DNA of 64,000 bases from Bryobacteraceae bacterium (GTDB lineage: Bacteria; Acidobacteriota; Terriglobia; Bryobacterales; Bryobacteraceae): assembly GCA_025056865.1 (NCBI GenBank), contig JANWVO010000006.1, forward strand, positions 1-64,000, given 5' to 3'. Each line of letters begins with the position of its first letter. Position 1 is the stretch's first letter. Below are positions 8,370 through 18,415 of the stretch, piece after piece. Below the pieces are notes generated by a model. That model made no database searches. It saw only the letters and a program-made list of their open reading frames with translations, and was not told where the DNA came from. A program made the translations under genes and the position numbers.

Positions 8370-10505
8370 ATGCGGCCGGAGCGTTTCCTGCTGATGGCGT
8401 TGGTGACGGCGCTGAGCCTTCCGCATGGGCTGCATGCCGCCGCTGTGGAGACTGGACTCCTTCGCATTGAGGTCAGGCCGCGGGATGCGGGCGCCCTTTG
8501 GGTCCTTACGGCGCGGGGCTCGGGCAGGGCCCACCGCTTCGCTCCCCCCGCTTTCGAAGTGGACGGCGCTGCCGTCCCGGCGGCGTTGCGGGAGGTGCGG
8601 CCTGCGGGCGTGCCGCGCCGGCTGGCGAACGGCGCCGTGGAGTATCGCTTCGCCGGGCCGTTTCAGGCTGCGGCAGGGCTTTCGCTGGAGCTGGTGTTCC
8701 GCGTGCACGAGCAGAGCCCCGTCGTGCGGTTCCGCTACATTCTGCGGAGCGGGACTCCGCGGAAGCTGACCAAGAGCCGGGGCAGGGACGCGATCACGTA
8801 TGCGGCCTTCCCGCTGGGCGGGCTGCCCGAGGTGCGCGAGGTCCGGCTCTCCGAGTTTCTGGAAGTCGTCCACAGCTACACGGCCACGGAACGGGAGGTG
8901 GCGGCGCGGGAGTTTGAGAATGAACTGACGCTGATGGGCCCGATTCTGGCCGCGTCGGACGGCCGGCACAGCCTGCTGGCCGCATATGAGCATGGCTCGC
9001 AGGCGCCGGAGACGTTTCTCCATTTCCGGCTGGAGGGCGGGCGCGGCGTCAGGCTGGAGGCGGTGAAGGGCAATTACCTCTCCGGACAGGCCCTCGGGCC
9101 GGGCGCCGAATTTGAAACGATCTGGTTCGAAGCGGCGGCTGTGAACGGCGGCTGGGAGGAGCTGCGGAGCGCCTACCGGGCGTTTGTGCTGAAATATCTG
9201 GCGGAAAATCCTGCATCGCGACGGCCCCTGATTTTCTACAATACATGGAATTTCCAGGAAAGGAACAAGTTCTGGAATGGAAAATCCTATCTGGATTCCA
9301 TGAACAACGAGCGGCTGCTGCCGGAAATCGACGCGGCGCACCGGATGGGCATCGAGGTCTTCGTCATGGATACGGGCTGGTACGAGAAGACGGGAGACTG
9401 GGCCGTCAGCCGGCAGCGCTTCCCGGACGGCCTGGCAGCCATCCGCAGGCGGCTGCAAGACTACGGCATGCGGCTCGGACTGTGGTTCAGCCCGCAGCAC
9501 GTGGCGGTGAGCAGCCCTCTGGCAGGGAAATACGCCGGGTGCCGCATGTCCTGGCGCGGCCGTCCGTCTGCGCCGCACCCGGTGTGGGAGACCGAATCGA
9601 GCTACCGGATGTGCCTGGTGAGCCCCTATTCGGAGGTCTTCGCCGATGCCCTGATCCGCCTGCACCGCGAGCTGGGCGTGACCTACTTCAAGTGGGACGC
9701 GGTGGATCAGCATGGGTGCGACGACCCGCGGCACTGGCATGGGGACGAGTCCCATTCCGCAGAGGAAAGAGCGGAATCCTACGCTTTCCAGCTTCCGCTG
9801 GCCCTGAAGCGGATTGCCGAGAGAGTGGCGGAGGCTGCGCCGGAGGCGATCCTGGATTTCGACGTCACCGAGGCGGGCCGGAGCGTCGGGCTCGCATTCC
9901 TGAGCGCGGGCAAGTATTTCCTTATCAATAACGGGCCGTATTACCAGAATTACAATGTGCCTATCAACCCCGAGAAAGACAATTGGAACCTGTTTTTTCA
10001 TCCCGGGCCGGCGCGGACGTGGATCTGCCGGACGCCCCTGTCCTATGACGCCTGGATTCCGTCCGTCCTTTTTCTGACGCACTATTTCCCCGATGATCCT
10101 TCCGACTCGCAGATCGTGAACCTTGCTTCGCTGATCCTGGGGCAGAACGGCATCTGGGGCGATCTGCTGAAGGTGTCGCCGGAGGGCGCGGCCCTGTTCG
10201 GGCGGATGCTCGGCTGGTACCGGCAGGTGCGGGAGGACATCACCGAGGCTCCTCCGGTGCGTTCAGGGGCCATCTCCGGCAGCGCGGAAGTGCATGAGAA
10301 GATATCGCCGGCGAGTGGACGCGGGGCAGTGGTGGTTTTTTCAACCGCGCGGGGCCGAACCATTTATGTCACGCAGCGGCGCACGGCGCGGGAATTCCGT
10401 GCTACAGAGGGCGTGTCGGTGCGCTTCGACGCGGCGGGGCGCGCGCGGCTGGAGCTGTCCTTCGAAAGGCCAGGCGCACACATCGTTTTCTTCGGCGCGC
10501 GGTAG
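8370..10505 (+). CDS. Alpha-galactosidase-like glycoside hydrolase (GH36/melibiase superfamily), secreted
   Basis: A 711-aa protein with a signal peptide (residues 1 to ~24, cut near LHAAAV). An N-terminal beta-sandwich precedes a TIM barrel. Barrel signatures include FYNTWNFQ (~289-296), VFVMDTGWY (~330-338) and YFKWDAVDQ, where Asp443 of the KWD motif fits the nucleophile of GH36/GH27 enzymes. DFDVTEAGRS (from ~residue 503) lies where the acid/base aspartate is expected. Likely role: release of terminal alpha-galactose or a related sugar outside the cytoplasm. It stands alone between a terminator and a convergent gene. Exact specificity is not readable from sequence. Confidence 0.82.
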   Translation: MRPERFLLMALVTALSLPHGLHAAAVETGLLRIEVRPRDAGALWVLTARGSGRAHRFAPPAFEVDGAAVPAALREVRPAGVPRRLANGAVEYRFAGPFQAAAGLSLELVFRVHEQSPVVRFRYILRSGTPRKLTKSRGRDAITYAAFPLGGLPEVREVRLSEFLEVVHSYTATEREVAAREFENELTLMGPILAASDGRHSLLAAYEHGSQAPETFLHFRLEGGRGVRLEAVKGNYLSGQALGPGAEFETIWFEAAAVNGGWEELRSAYRAFVLKYLAENPASRRPLIFYNTWNFQERNKFWNGKSYLDSMNNERLLPEIDAAHRMGIEVFVMDTGWYEKTGDWAVSRQRFPDGLAAIRRRLQDYGMRLGLWFSPQHVAVSSPLAGKYAGCRMSWRGRPSAPHPVWETESSYRMCLVSPYSEVFADALIRLHRELGVTYFKWDAVDQHGCDDPRHWHGDESHSAEERAESYAFQLPLALKRIAERVAEAAPEAILDFDVTEAGRSVGLAFLSAGKYFLINNGPYYQNYNVPINPEKDNWNLFFHPGPARTWICRTPLSYDAWIPSVLFLTHYFPDDPSDSQIVNLASLILGQNGIWGDLLKVSPEGAALFGRMLGWYRQVREDITEAPPVRSGAISGSAEVHEKISPASGRGAVVVFSTARGRTIYVTQRRTAREFRATEGVSVRFDAAGRARLELSFERPGAHIVFFGAR

Positions 10506-10590
10506 CGCTTCCGGATGGCGCTCCGCCGCGGCGGGCCGGTCAGGCGGCGCGCCGCGGCAGGCAGCGGCTGGCTGGCTGCGCGGAAAGGCG

Positions 10591-11154
10591 TCAGTCTTCC
10601 CGCTTCTTCGCCGGCGCTTTCACCGGCGCGGCCTGCTGTTTCTTTGCGGAAGCCGCGCCGGCAATTTCGGGGATGCCTGCGAGACCGCCCAGCTTTGCGA
10701 GCGCGGCGAGATCGCCGACGCCGTCAATGTGGACGAACGTGAGCTCCTTCGGTTCGGCAGCGATGATGAGGAGGCCGTCGGCTTTGCCGTCGGCGCCCTT
10801 GCGGATGAGGATTTCGGTGAATTCGTCTTTCTCTTTCACGCTGACGATGGGGCTCCAGTTGCCGGTGCTCCTGATCTTCTCGCCGATAGCGCGGACCTGG
10901 GCCGCGTCGTACTGCCCGGGCGCGTCGAATTCGAAGCTGCGCACCATGATCCCCTTGAGGGTTTTCGCCAGCTCCGCGAGACCGGCTCCGCCATCCTTCG
11001 TCTTCGAGCCGGCCAGCAGGGAAAGCTGCTCGGGCCCGAGGTTGACGATTGCCGACTCCTTTGCCTTTTCGGCGAGCCGGTCGAACAGACTATAGTCGAT
11101 CTGCTGGCCGTAGAGCGGCAGCAGCGCGGCCGCCAGGATCAGTGTTCTTGCCAT
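10591..11154 (-). CDS. DUF4252 family exported protein
   Basis: A 187-aa protein with a short signal peptide (MARTLILAAALLPLYG). The body alternates charged helices with strands (GIMVRSFEFD, SVKEKDEFTEILIRK, GLLIIAAEPKELTFVHIDG), matching the DUF4252 domain; the tail is Lys/Ala-rich (KAPAKKRED). Function is unknown; these proteins often sit in sigma-factor operons and may respond to envelope state. The ATG lies inside the preceding membrane regulator gene (16-nt overlap) and has GAGGAGG upstream, so the sigma factor, regulator and this protein form one translationally coupled unit. Confidence 0.8.
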   Translation of the reverse strand: MARTLILAAALLPLYGQQIDYSLFDRLAEKAKESAIVNLGPEQLSLLAGSKTKDGGAGLAELAKTLKGIMVRSFEFDAPGQYDAAQVRAIGEKIRSTGNWSPIVSVKEKDEFTEILIRKGADGKADGLLIIAAEPKELTFVHIDGVGDLAALAKLGGLAGIPEIAGAASAKKQQAAPVKAPAKKRED

Positions 11155-11489
11155 GATGCCTCCTCGATCTGGATGCGTTCGATGCCGATGGACCTGAGCC
11201 TTCCTTCCGCTTTCGCGATGGTGCGCGCGGTGATTTCCAGCGTGACGGCGAGCTGCTGGCGCACGTGCTCGGCCTGCTGCGCGCGGAGGCGCTGCTCCCG
11301 CCAGCGCGCGAGGCCCAGCGTGCCGCCCGCCACGAGCAGCAGGCTCGCCGCCACGGCAAGCCAGCCGGGCAGCCGCCGGGCCGGGCGAGGCCGGACGCGT
11401 TCGAGGATCTTCTGCTCCAGCCCGGCGGGCGGCTCCACCCGCCGGAAGGTGTCGCGCAACTGCCGTTCGAACTGCTCCATGCCGTTCAT
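11139..11489 (-). CDS. Small single-pass membrane protein, putative anti-sigma factor
   Basis: A 116-aa protein: a soluble N-terminus with a charged helix (MEQFERQLRDTFRRVEPP), one membrane helix at about 41-61 (LPGWLAVAASLLLVAGG) and a charged coiled C-terminal part. It lacks the CxxC zinc motif of ZAS anti-sigma factors. The role is inferred from position: its ATG overlaps the sigma-factor stop (ATGA) and its end overlaps the DUF4252 gene. Longer upstream frames on this strand are shadows of the sigma gene. It could instead be a membrane sensor unrelated to sigma binding. Confidence 0.75.
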   Translation of the reverse strand: MNGMEQFERQLRDTFRRVEPPAGLEQKILERVRPRPARRLPGWLAVAASLLLVAGGTLGLARWREQRLRAQQAEHVRQQLAVTLEITARTIAKAEGRLRSIGIERIQIEEASWQEH

Positions 11490-11998
11490 TTCGCCGCCTC
11501 CCGCGCCGCCTTCGGGCGGCGCTCCATTTTCTGCCGCAGCAGGTTCAGCGCCCTGTGCAGCCGGCTTTTCACCGTCTGCACCGGCACGTCGAGGACCTGT
11601 GCGATTTCGGCCAGCTCCATTTCCTCCTGATACCTCAGCAGGATCATCATTCTCGCAGGCGCCGGCAGCGCGGCCACCATCTGGCGCAGCCGGCTCCGGA
11701 GCAGCGGATCCTGGGATCCGCTTCCGGAGCGCGGTTCCGGGATCTCCTCGAGCGAGGGGCCGCGGCGGTAGCCGCGCCGGCGGATCTCGTCGATGCACCG
11801 GTGGCTGGTGACCCGCGCCAGCCAGTGGCGGATGTGATCGCGCCCTTCGAGCCGGTTCAGGTTCTGATGCAGGGCCAGGAAGACCTCCTGCGTGATGTCT
11901 TCAGCCGCGTCCCGGTCGCGCAGGGCGTGCCAGGCGAGGCTGTAGACCATGCCCTGGTGTTCGCGGACGATCTCGGCGAAGTCGGGCGTTGCGTCCAT
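11486..11998 (-). CDS. ECF-type RNA polymerase sigma factor
   Basis: A 170-aa sigma-70 factor with region 2 (LAWHALRDRDAAEDITQEVFLALH, residues ~21-44) and region 4 (ALPAPARMMILLRYQEEM with the helix-turn-helix AQVLDVPVQTVKSRLHRAL). There is no sigma-1 or sigma-3 domain, as in ECF factors. It heads a coupled unit with a membrane protein and a DUF4252 protein, which suggests control by an envelope signal. No convincing ribosome site precedes the ATG at 11998. Targets are unknown; such systems usually autoregulate. Confidence 0.92.
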   Translation of the reverse strand: MDATPDFAEIVREHQGMVYSLAWHALRDRDAAEDITQEVFLALHQNLNRLEGRDHIRHWLARVTSHRCIDEIRRRGYRRGPSLEEIPEPRSGSGSQDPLLRSRLRQMVAALPAPARMMILLRYQEEMELAEIAQVLDVPVQTVKSRLHRALNLLRQKMERRPKAAREAAK

Positions 11999-12173
11999 CT
12001 GTCAGTCCATACGGACGACCGGGGCTGGAGTTTCGCGGAATTCTCCACGTGCGTTGGCGAGGATGCGGGCGCACGAAGGCTGCGCCCTGTGCGCCCATTT
12101 CGACGCGCCTGCCGGACCTCCATTGCGGCGCGGAAAGTGCGTCCGGGCCGTCAATCAACGGATGGCGATCGTT

Positions 12174-13976
12174 TCAGCGCAGGCGGTCGTTGAGGGCCTT
12201 GATGGCTTTGGGGTCGAACTTGGGCTTGCGGTCGTAGGTCATCAGGCCATTGACTTCCTGCTCGACGTCGGTGATCTGCGTATAGCAGATGCCGATGAAG
12301 GGGAGTTTGGCAATGGCGTCGTAAAGGCCGGCGAGGCGCTTCAGCGCGTCCTCGGGCGTCTTTTCGACGCCGGCGTAGCCCCAGGATCCTTCCGGCACTT
12401 TGGCATCCGGGGGAATGTAGGCGATGCCTCCGAATTCGCTCAGATACAGCGGCGCGCCGTTGTAGACATGGCCGGGGGCGGCGTAGGGCCTGCCGTTGGG
12501 CGGAAGCTGTGCGCCGGGTTTCGGCTCGACCTTCGCCCACCGGGCGTAGAGCGCGTCGTGGTTGGCCGCGTAATCATGCACGGCATAGAGGTCGGTCGTG
12601 TCGACGTGCTCCCATCCTTCGTTGTCGATGACGGGGCGGGTCGGGTCGAGCGACTTCGTCAGGTGGTACAGCGTCCGCAGATGCGCCTGCTGGCGCGGGT
12701 CGCGCAGGTCGGGCACGCCCCAGCTTTCGTTGAGCGGGGCCCACATCACGAGGGAGGGATGGTTGATGTCGCGCTCGACGGCTTCGACCCATTCGCGCGT
12801 GAAGCGCAGCACGTACTGCTCGTCGTAAAGGTAGGCGTTGGCCATCTCGCCGCTGACGAGGAAGCCCATGCGGTCCGCCCAATACAGGAAGCGCGGGTCT
12901 TCCACCTTCTGGTGCTTGCGCACGCCGTTGAAGCCCATTTCCTTCGCCATGCGGATGTCGTACTGGATGGCCTCGTCGGAGGGCGGCGTAAGCAGGCTGT
13001 CGGGCCAGTAACCCTGATCGAGCAGGAATTTCAGGTAAATGGGGCGGTGATTGAGGCAAAAACGGCCGTTTTCAATGGAGACTTCGCGGAAACCGAAATA
13101 GGAATTCACCGTGTCGAGCGTCTTCCCGTCCCTGCGCAATTCGAAGGTCACGTCGTAGAGGTTCGGGCGTTCCAGCGTCCACAGGCGCGGGTTGCGCACG
13201 AAGGCGGCGGCGTCGACGTAGCGGCCATCGGCGAGGGAGCCTTCGCCTGCGGCCACGACCTGATCGCCGGACCGGATGGAGACGCGCAGGGAGAGGCCCG
13301 GCTGAGGCCGGGCGACCCGCCCATGAAAAGTGACCGTTCCATCGAGGTGCGGGTGGATGCGGACGAACTCGAGCCAGCTATCGCCGGCCGCTTCCAGCCA
13401 GACGCTCTGCCAGATGCCGGTCGTGCGGGTGTAGAAAATGCTGCGGGATTTCGGCTCCCAGAACTGCTTGCCGCGCGGAATGGCCCGGTCTTCCGGCGGG
13501 TCCCAGACGCGCACGACCACGGTATTCGCGCCGGGTTTCAGAAGCCCGGTGATGTCGAAGCGGAACGGCGTATTGCCGCCCTCGTGCCCGCCTGCAACCT
13601 GGCCGTTCACCCACACCGTGGCCTGGTAGTCGACAGCTCCGAAATGCAGCAGCACGCGACGGCCTTTCCATGCGTCAGGGACCTGGAACTGGCGCCGGTA
13701 CCAGACGACCGGATGGAAGGAGGTGTCGGCGATGCCGCTGAGGCGGCTCTCGAAACAGAAGGGGACGGTAATGTTCCGGCTGAAGGGCTTCCCGGAAAGG
13801 TGCCAGCCGGCGGCGAGGCCTTCGTCCTGGTCGTCGAAGGCGAACTGCCACGGGCCGTTGAGGCTGATCCATTCCGGCCGCTGGAACTGGGGCTGCGGAT
13901 GCTCGGGGCGGGGAACCGGCTGCGCGGACGCCGCGGAAGCGAGCAGCAGGGCGGTCAGCAGCAATGGGAGACGCAT
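12174..13976 (-). CDS. Glycoside hydrolase family 2 enzyme (beta-galactosidase/glucuronidase-like), secreted
   Basis: A 600-aa enzyme with a signal peptide (MRLPLLLTALLLASAASAQP). Domain order is typical of GH2: a jelly-roll sugar-binding domain (~35-200, with GPWQFAFDDQ and WVNGQVAGGHEGG), an immunoglobulin-like domain (~200-300) and a TIM barrel (~300-600). Glu417 in WAPLNESWG fits the acid/base and Glu514 in YLSEFGGI the nucleophile. It is shorter than LacZ and resembles the compact exported GH2 enzymes of polysaccharide degraders. The substrate is probably a beta-linked galactoside, glucuronide or mannoside. It is transcribed alone; the 175 nt between it and the sigma gene hold no recognisable gene. 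Confidence 0.88.
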   Translation of the reverse strand: MRLPLLLTALLLASAASAQPVPRPEHPQPQFQRPEWISLNGPWQFAFDDQDEGLAAGWHLSGKPFSRNITVPFCFESRLSGIADTSFHPVVWYRRQFQVPDAWKGRRVLLHFGAVDYQATVWVNGQVAGGHEGGNTPFRFDITGLLKPGANTVVVRVWDPPEDRAIPRGKQFWEPKSRSIFYTRTTGIWQSVWLEAAGDSWLEFVRIHPHLDGTVTFHGRVARPQPGLSLRVSIRSGDQVVAAGEGSLADGRYVDAAAFVRNPRLWTLERPNLYDVTFELRRDGKTLDTVNSYFGFREVSIENGRFCLNHRPIYLKFLLDQGYWPDSLLTPPSDEAIQYDIRMAKEMGFNGVRKHQKVEDPRFLYWADRMGFLVSGEMANAYLYDEQYVLRFTREWVEAVERDINHPSLVMWAPLNESWGVPDLRDPRQQAHLRTLYHLTKSLDPTRPVIDNEGWEHVDTTDLYAVHDYAANHDALYARWAKVEPKPGAQLPPNGRPYAAPGHVYNGAPLYLSEFGGIAYIPPDAKVPEGSWGYAGVEKTPEDALKRLAGLYDAIAKLPFIGICYTQITDVEQEVNGLMTYDRKPKFDPKAIKALNDRLR

Positions 13977-14135
13977 GTCTGTATTCTATGTTTCCGGAGG
14001 AAGGCGGGAAGTTCTGGCGCAGGCGATCCCCGCGGCGCCTGCCGATGCGCGCGGCGGCCGGTCTTGCAGCCTGCGGCAGCGCGGGCGGCTGCGGCGGGCG
14101 TGCGGTATCATACGCTTGATAGTTCAAGCGACCCT

Positions 14136-15002
14136 ATGGCGACGCTGGGCAAGCGGCTGCGCGAGGAACGGGAAAGACGCGGCCTGACCATCGAAGAGCT
14201 TGCCCGCCAGACGCGGATTCACGCCCGGTATTTCGAAGCCATTGAGCGGGATGATACGGCGTCATTGCCCGGTGGCTTTTTTTACCGCAGCTTTCTGCGG
14301 CAGTATGCGAGGCTGCTGGAACTGCCCGAGGAGGTCTATCAGGCCGAGATCGAGCGGAGCCTCGCCGAGGAAGCGGGCAGGCCGTATACGGTTCCGGAGA
14401 GGCACATCGACGTGCCGCCGCTGCCGACGCCGCGGCGCAGCCGCCGCGAAGAGGCCATCTGGTGGGCGGTGCGCGCAGGAGGGCTGCTGGTGACGGTGGC
14501 CGCCTGCACCGGCCTGTACATGGGCTGGGAACGCTGGAAGCAGTCGCAGGCAGCGCCGGCGGTGTCGCAACGGCCGCAGCCTCCGGACGCGCCACTGCAA
14601 CCGCAGCAGCCGACGCCGCTTCAGCCTCCACCCGTGCAGGAAGGGTCCGCACTCCCGCTGGCAGCCGCCCCTGCGGAGGCCGCGGTGTCTGGGGCGCCCG
14701 TGCGCGTGATTGTGCGGGCCACGGAGCTGAGCTGGGTGGGCGTCTGGCAGGGGAGGAAATTCCTGTTTGGCGACCTGATGCGGCCCGGCGAAGTGCGGGG
14801 CTTCGGCGGAGACGACGTGCTGCGCGTCAAGATCGGCAACGCGGGCGGAGTGCGCGTGGAATGGAACGGGCAGGAGGTGGCTCCATTCGGCCCTCGCGGG
14901 CAGGTCCGCACGGTGGAGTTCCGCCGCGACGGCTATGAGGTGATCCAGCCGGCGAAGCCGGTTTCGGAGGCGGACGCGCCGCCCGACGGCGCAGGGCCGT
15001 AA
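14136..15002 (+). CDS. RodZ-like helix-turn-helix membrane protein
   Basis: A 288-aa protein. A cytoplasmic helix-turn-helix domain (GKRLREERERRGLTIEELA at ~5-23, then RYFEAIERDD) is followed by a membrane helix at ~110-130, a Pro/Gln-rich linker (~140-185) and a C-terminal beta domain (~195-275) of the DUF4115 type. This is the RodZ layout, a protein that links MreB to the cell wall in rod-shaped bacteria; in Acidobacteria such proteins also occur away from mreB. The start is the ATG before ATLGKRLRE; the much longer upstream open frame is antisense to the GH2 gene. The CNNM/CorC gene follows after 8 nt. Confidence 0.82.
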   Translation: MATLGKRLREERERRGLTIEELARQTRIHARYFEAIERDDTASLPGGFFYRSFLRQYARLLELPEEVYQAEIERSLAEEAGRPYTVPERHIDVPPLPTPRRSRREEAIWWAVRAGGLLVTVAACTGLYMGWERWKQSQAAPAVSQRPQPPDAPLQPQQPTPLQPPPVQEGSALPLAAAPAEAAVSGAPVRVIVRATELSWVGVWQGRKFLFGDLMRPGEVRGFGGDDVLRVKIGNAGGVRVEWNGQEVAPFGPRGQVRTVEFRRDGYEVIQPAKPVSEADAPPDGAGP

Positions 15003-15010
15003 GCGGATCC

Positions 15011-16366
15011 ATGGAAGGCAGTCCCCATTACGGATACCGGCTCTTCTTCATGCTGGTGGTCGTGGGAGCGAACGCGTTCCTGGCGGCGGCGGAAATCTCG
15101 CTGGTTTCGGTGCGGCGATCCCGGCTGAGGCAGCTTTGCGACGAGGGCCACGTTGGGGCCAAGGCGGCGGCAGCGCTGCTGGAGAACCCGGAGCGGCTGC
15201 TCTCGGTGATTCAGGTAGGAGTGACGCTGACCAGCCTCTGCCTGGGCTGGCTGGGCGAGGAAACGCTGCACGGGCTGTTCCTGCGGCTGTTCTCGGTGGC
15301 CATCACGCCAGCCACTTCCGCTGCCATCAGCGTGCTGAGCGTGGCACTGGCGTTTCTGCTGATGACTTACATGCATGTGGTCTTCGGAGAGGTGGCGCCG
15401 AAGAACTTCGGCATGGAGCGCGCCGACCGGCTGGCGGTGATCGTCGCGCCGCCGCTGCTGGTCTTCTACCGGCTGGTGGAGCCGTTCGTGTGGGTCCTGG
15501 AGAGATCCTCCTCGGCGGTGAGCCGGCTGCTGGGGGTGCAGGGCGGGCATCCGGGGGCGCACTCGGCGGAGGAGCTGAAGTTCGTGCTCCAGGCCAGCCG
15601 CGCGGCGGGGCATCTGGGTGAACTGGAGTCCACGGCCATGCAGCGGCTGATCGATCTGCATGATTGCAGCGCCCGCGAAGTAATGGTGCCGCGCAGCCAG
15701 ATGGCAACGATCGATGCCAGCGCGGACATCGACGAAGTGTTGCAGAAGGTGAGCGAGACGCGGTATTCCCGGCTGCCGGTGGTCGAAAAGGGAAATGAGA
15801 ATCCCATCGGATTCGTGCATGTGAAGGACGTGCTTGATTTCTGGGCGCAGCGGCGGATGTCCAACCTGCGGCGGCGGGCGGTGGAGCCCTTCTCGTTGCG
15901 GAAGATCCTGCGCAAGGCGCCGATTGTGCCCGAGTCGCGGCCCCTGCATCTGCTGCTTGAAGACCTGCGGGAGCAGCATGCCCACCTGGCGTTTCTGGTG
16001 GACGAGTTCGGGACGGTCTCCGGAATGGTGTCGCTTGAGGATATTTTCGAGCAGATTTTCGGAGAAATCGAAGACGAATTCGATCTCCGCCTGGAACGCG
16101 CCGCCGAGGAATCTCCGGTATTCGAGGTGGAAGGGACCATTCCGATCCGCGATCTGGAAACCCAATATGGGATCGAACTGCCGACCGAAGGCGACTATGA
16201 GACGCTGGCAGGCTATATTCTCTACCGGCTGGGCAGGATCCCGCGCGAAGGGGAGTGGGTGGAGCACGCCGGGCGGCGGTACACGGTGACGGAGATGGAG
16301 TTCAACCGGATCTCGCGGATCCGGGTCGAGAGAATTGGAGACGGCGAGACCCCGGGGCAGGAATAG
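15011..16366 (+). CDS. CNNM/CorC (HlyC) family membrane protein with CBS domains
   Basis: A 451-aa protein. The N-terminal DUF21 transmembrane domain (~10-190) includes FGEVAPKNFGMERAD; a CBS pair (~200-330) contains REVMVPRSQM and LAFLVDEFGTVSG; a C-terminal CorC_HlyC domain (~340-430) follows. Members transport or sense Mg2+ and related cations, using nucleotide binding in the CBS pair. The 'hemolysin' name in databases is historical. It starts 8 nt after the RodZ-like gene and is probably co-transcribed with it. It converges with the sulfatase maturase gene, 9 nt away, with no terminator visible. Confidence 0.88.
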   Translation: MEGSPHYGYRLFFMLVVVGANAFLAAAEISLVSVRRSRLRQLCDEGHVGAKAAAALLENPERLLSVIQVGVTLTSLCLGWLGEETLHGLFLRLFSVAITPATSAAISVLSVALAFLLMTYMHVVFGEVAPKNFGMERADRLAVIVAPPLLVFYRLVEPFVWVLERSSSAVSRLLGVQGGHPGAHSAEELKFVLQASRAAGHLGELESTAMQRLIDLHDCSAREVMVPRSQMATIDASADIDEVLQKVSETRYSRLPVVEKGNENPIGFVHVKDVLDFWAQRRMSNLRRRAVEPFSLRKILRKAPIVPESRPLHLLLEDLREQHAHLAFLVDEFGTVSGMVSLEDIFEQIFGEIEDEFDLRLERAAEESPVFEVEGTIPIRDLETQYGIELPTEGDYETLAGYILYRLGRIPREGEWVEHAGRRYTVTEMEFNRISRIRVERIGDGETPGQE

Positions 16367-16375
16367 GAGCCGGAT

Positions 16376-17587
16376 TCAGTACGGTCCCGGCAAGACGGCG
16401 GCATTGCGGTTCGCTCCGAGGATTTTCTCCACATCGCGGCGCAGGGGGCCGACAGCGCGCGAAAAAATCATCTTGTAAGCGGCGCAGAAGTAGTCGAGAT
16501 CCCCGAAATTGCGGCGCGGTCCATGGCGCAGTTTCGGGCATCCGCCGCGGCAGACGGAGAAAAATTCGCAGGCGCGGCACTCTTCGTGCGGAAGGGCCTT
16601 CTTCGAGGCGAACGACTGCCGGCGCTGGCGCCGCGCGATTTCGGCGAAAGAATCCACCATCAGATTGCCGAGCTTCCAGCCGGATTCGACGAAGAAGTCG
16701 CAGGGGTAGACGTCGCCGTTGTATTCGACGACGACGTAGCTGTCGCAGCCCTCGTGCAGGGTGCAGGAGCCGGGCTTGATGCCGGCGAGCGCTTCGGCGA
16801 GGTTGTCGAAGAAGCGGATGCGGACGCGCCGCCGGTCGGGCCACCATGCGTCGAAAAGTTCGCACAGGAAGCGGCCGTACTGCTCCGGCGTGATGGTGAA
16901 CGGCATGGGCGTGCCGTCCGGATGGAATTCGGCGAGGGGGATGAACTGGAGATGCTCGGCGCCGATGGAGCGGAAGAAGCGGTACAGTTCGCGGGGCTTC
17001 CCGACGTTGGCCTGCGACACGACGCAGAGGATGTTGAATTCCGCGCGGTGTTTCTGCATGCGCTCGACCGCTTCGATCACTTTGCGCCAGGTGGGGTGGC
17101 CGGCCCGGTTGACGCGGTAGCGGTCGTGAATTTCCTCGGGGCCGTCGAGCGAGATTCCAGCGAGGAATTCGTACTGCCTGAGGAATGAGCACCAGGCGTC
17201 GTCCAGCAGAATGCCATTGGTCTGGATGGAATTGGAAATGGCCTGCCCCCGGCGGCCGAATTTTTTCTGGAATTCAATGAGTTTTTCAAAGAAAGAGAGT
17301 CCGGCGAGGGTCGGCTCGCCGCCCTGAAAAGCGAAAACGGAGACCGGATAGGAGTAGAAAAGAAACCCGTCGACGAGCCGCTCGAGCACCGCGTCAGGCA
17401 TGATGCGGGCGGGCAGATCCCTGTACGGGTCCGCCTCGCGGTCCAGATAGAAGCAGTACTCGCAGTCGAGGTTGCAGACGGCGGAAGCCGGCTTGACCAG
17501 CACCGAGCCGATCCGCGGCGCAGGGCCGGAGATGGTGGCAAGAGGATAGTCAGCGCCCAGGATGGGAAACGGGTTCCCCGCCGGCAT
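16376..17587 (-). CDS. Anaerobic sulfatase-maturating enzyme (radical SAM/SPASM)
   Basis: A 403-aa radical SAM enzyme. Cys38, Cys42 and Cys45 (CNLDCEYC) bind the SAM cluster, and a SPASM region with further cysteines (GSCTLHEGCDS, GDVYPCDFF, CRACEFFSVCRGGCPK) binds two auxiliary clusters. The length and the YLDREADPY segment match anSME, which converts a Cys or Ser of sulfatases to formylglycine. A Cys-type sulfatase at 34512-35999 is a plausible client 17 kb away. A TACACT box lies 6 nt before the ATG with no ribosome site, suggesting a leaderless transcript. Confidence 0.9.
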   Translation of the reverse strand: MPAGNPFPILGADYPLATISGPAPRIGSVLVKPASAVCNLDCEYCFYLDREADPYRDLPARIMPDAVLERLVDGFLFYSYPVSVFAFQGGEPTLAGLSFFEKLIEFQKKFGRRGQAISNSIQTNGILLDDAWCSFLRQYEFLAGISLDGPEEIHDRYRVNRAGHPTWRKVIEAVERMQKHRAEFNILCVVSQANVGKPRELYRFFRSIGAEHLQFIPLAEFHPDGTPMPFTITPEQYGRFLCELFDAWWPDRRRVRIRFFDNLAEALAGIKPGSCTLHEGCDSYVVVEYNGDVYPCDFFVESGWKLGNLMVDSFAEIARRQRRQSFASKKALPHEECRACEFFSVCRGGCPKLRHGPRRNFGDLDYFCAAYKMIFSRAVGPLRRDVEKILGANRNAAVLPGPY

Positions 17588-17593
17588 ACCCGG

Positions 17594-17602
17594 AGTGTAG
17601 CA
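17594..17602 (-). promoter_or_regulatory. Extended -10 box before the sulfatase maturase
   Basis: TGCTACACT reads on the minus strand, with TACACT at 17599-17594, 6 nt before the ATG. The 13-mer TGCTACACTCCGG is identical to one before the VOC gene at 34380. No clear -35 is visible. Confidence 0.45.
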
Positions 17603-17629
17603 TCGGTTGGGCCGCAGCGCCGGGCGGCT

Positions 17630-18400
<771 letters not shown>

Positions 18401-18409
18401 GAATTTTCC

Positions 18410-18415
18410 ATTGTA
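18410..18415 (-). promoter_or_regulatory. -10-like box (TACAAT) before fabI
   Basis: TACAAT reads on the minus strand 9 nt before the fabI ATG, within AGGCTACAAT. No -35 of good quality is seen at 16-18 nt. It resembles boxes before several other genes in this window. Confidence 0.4.
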
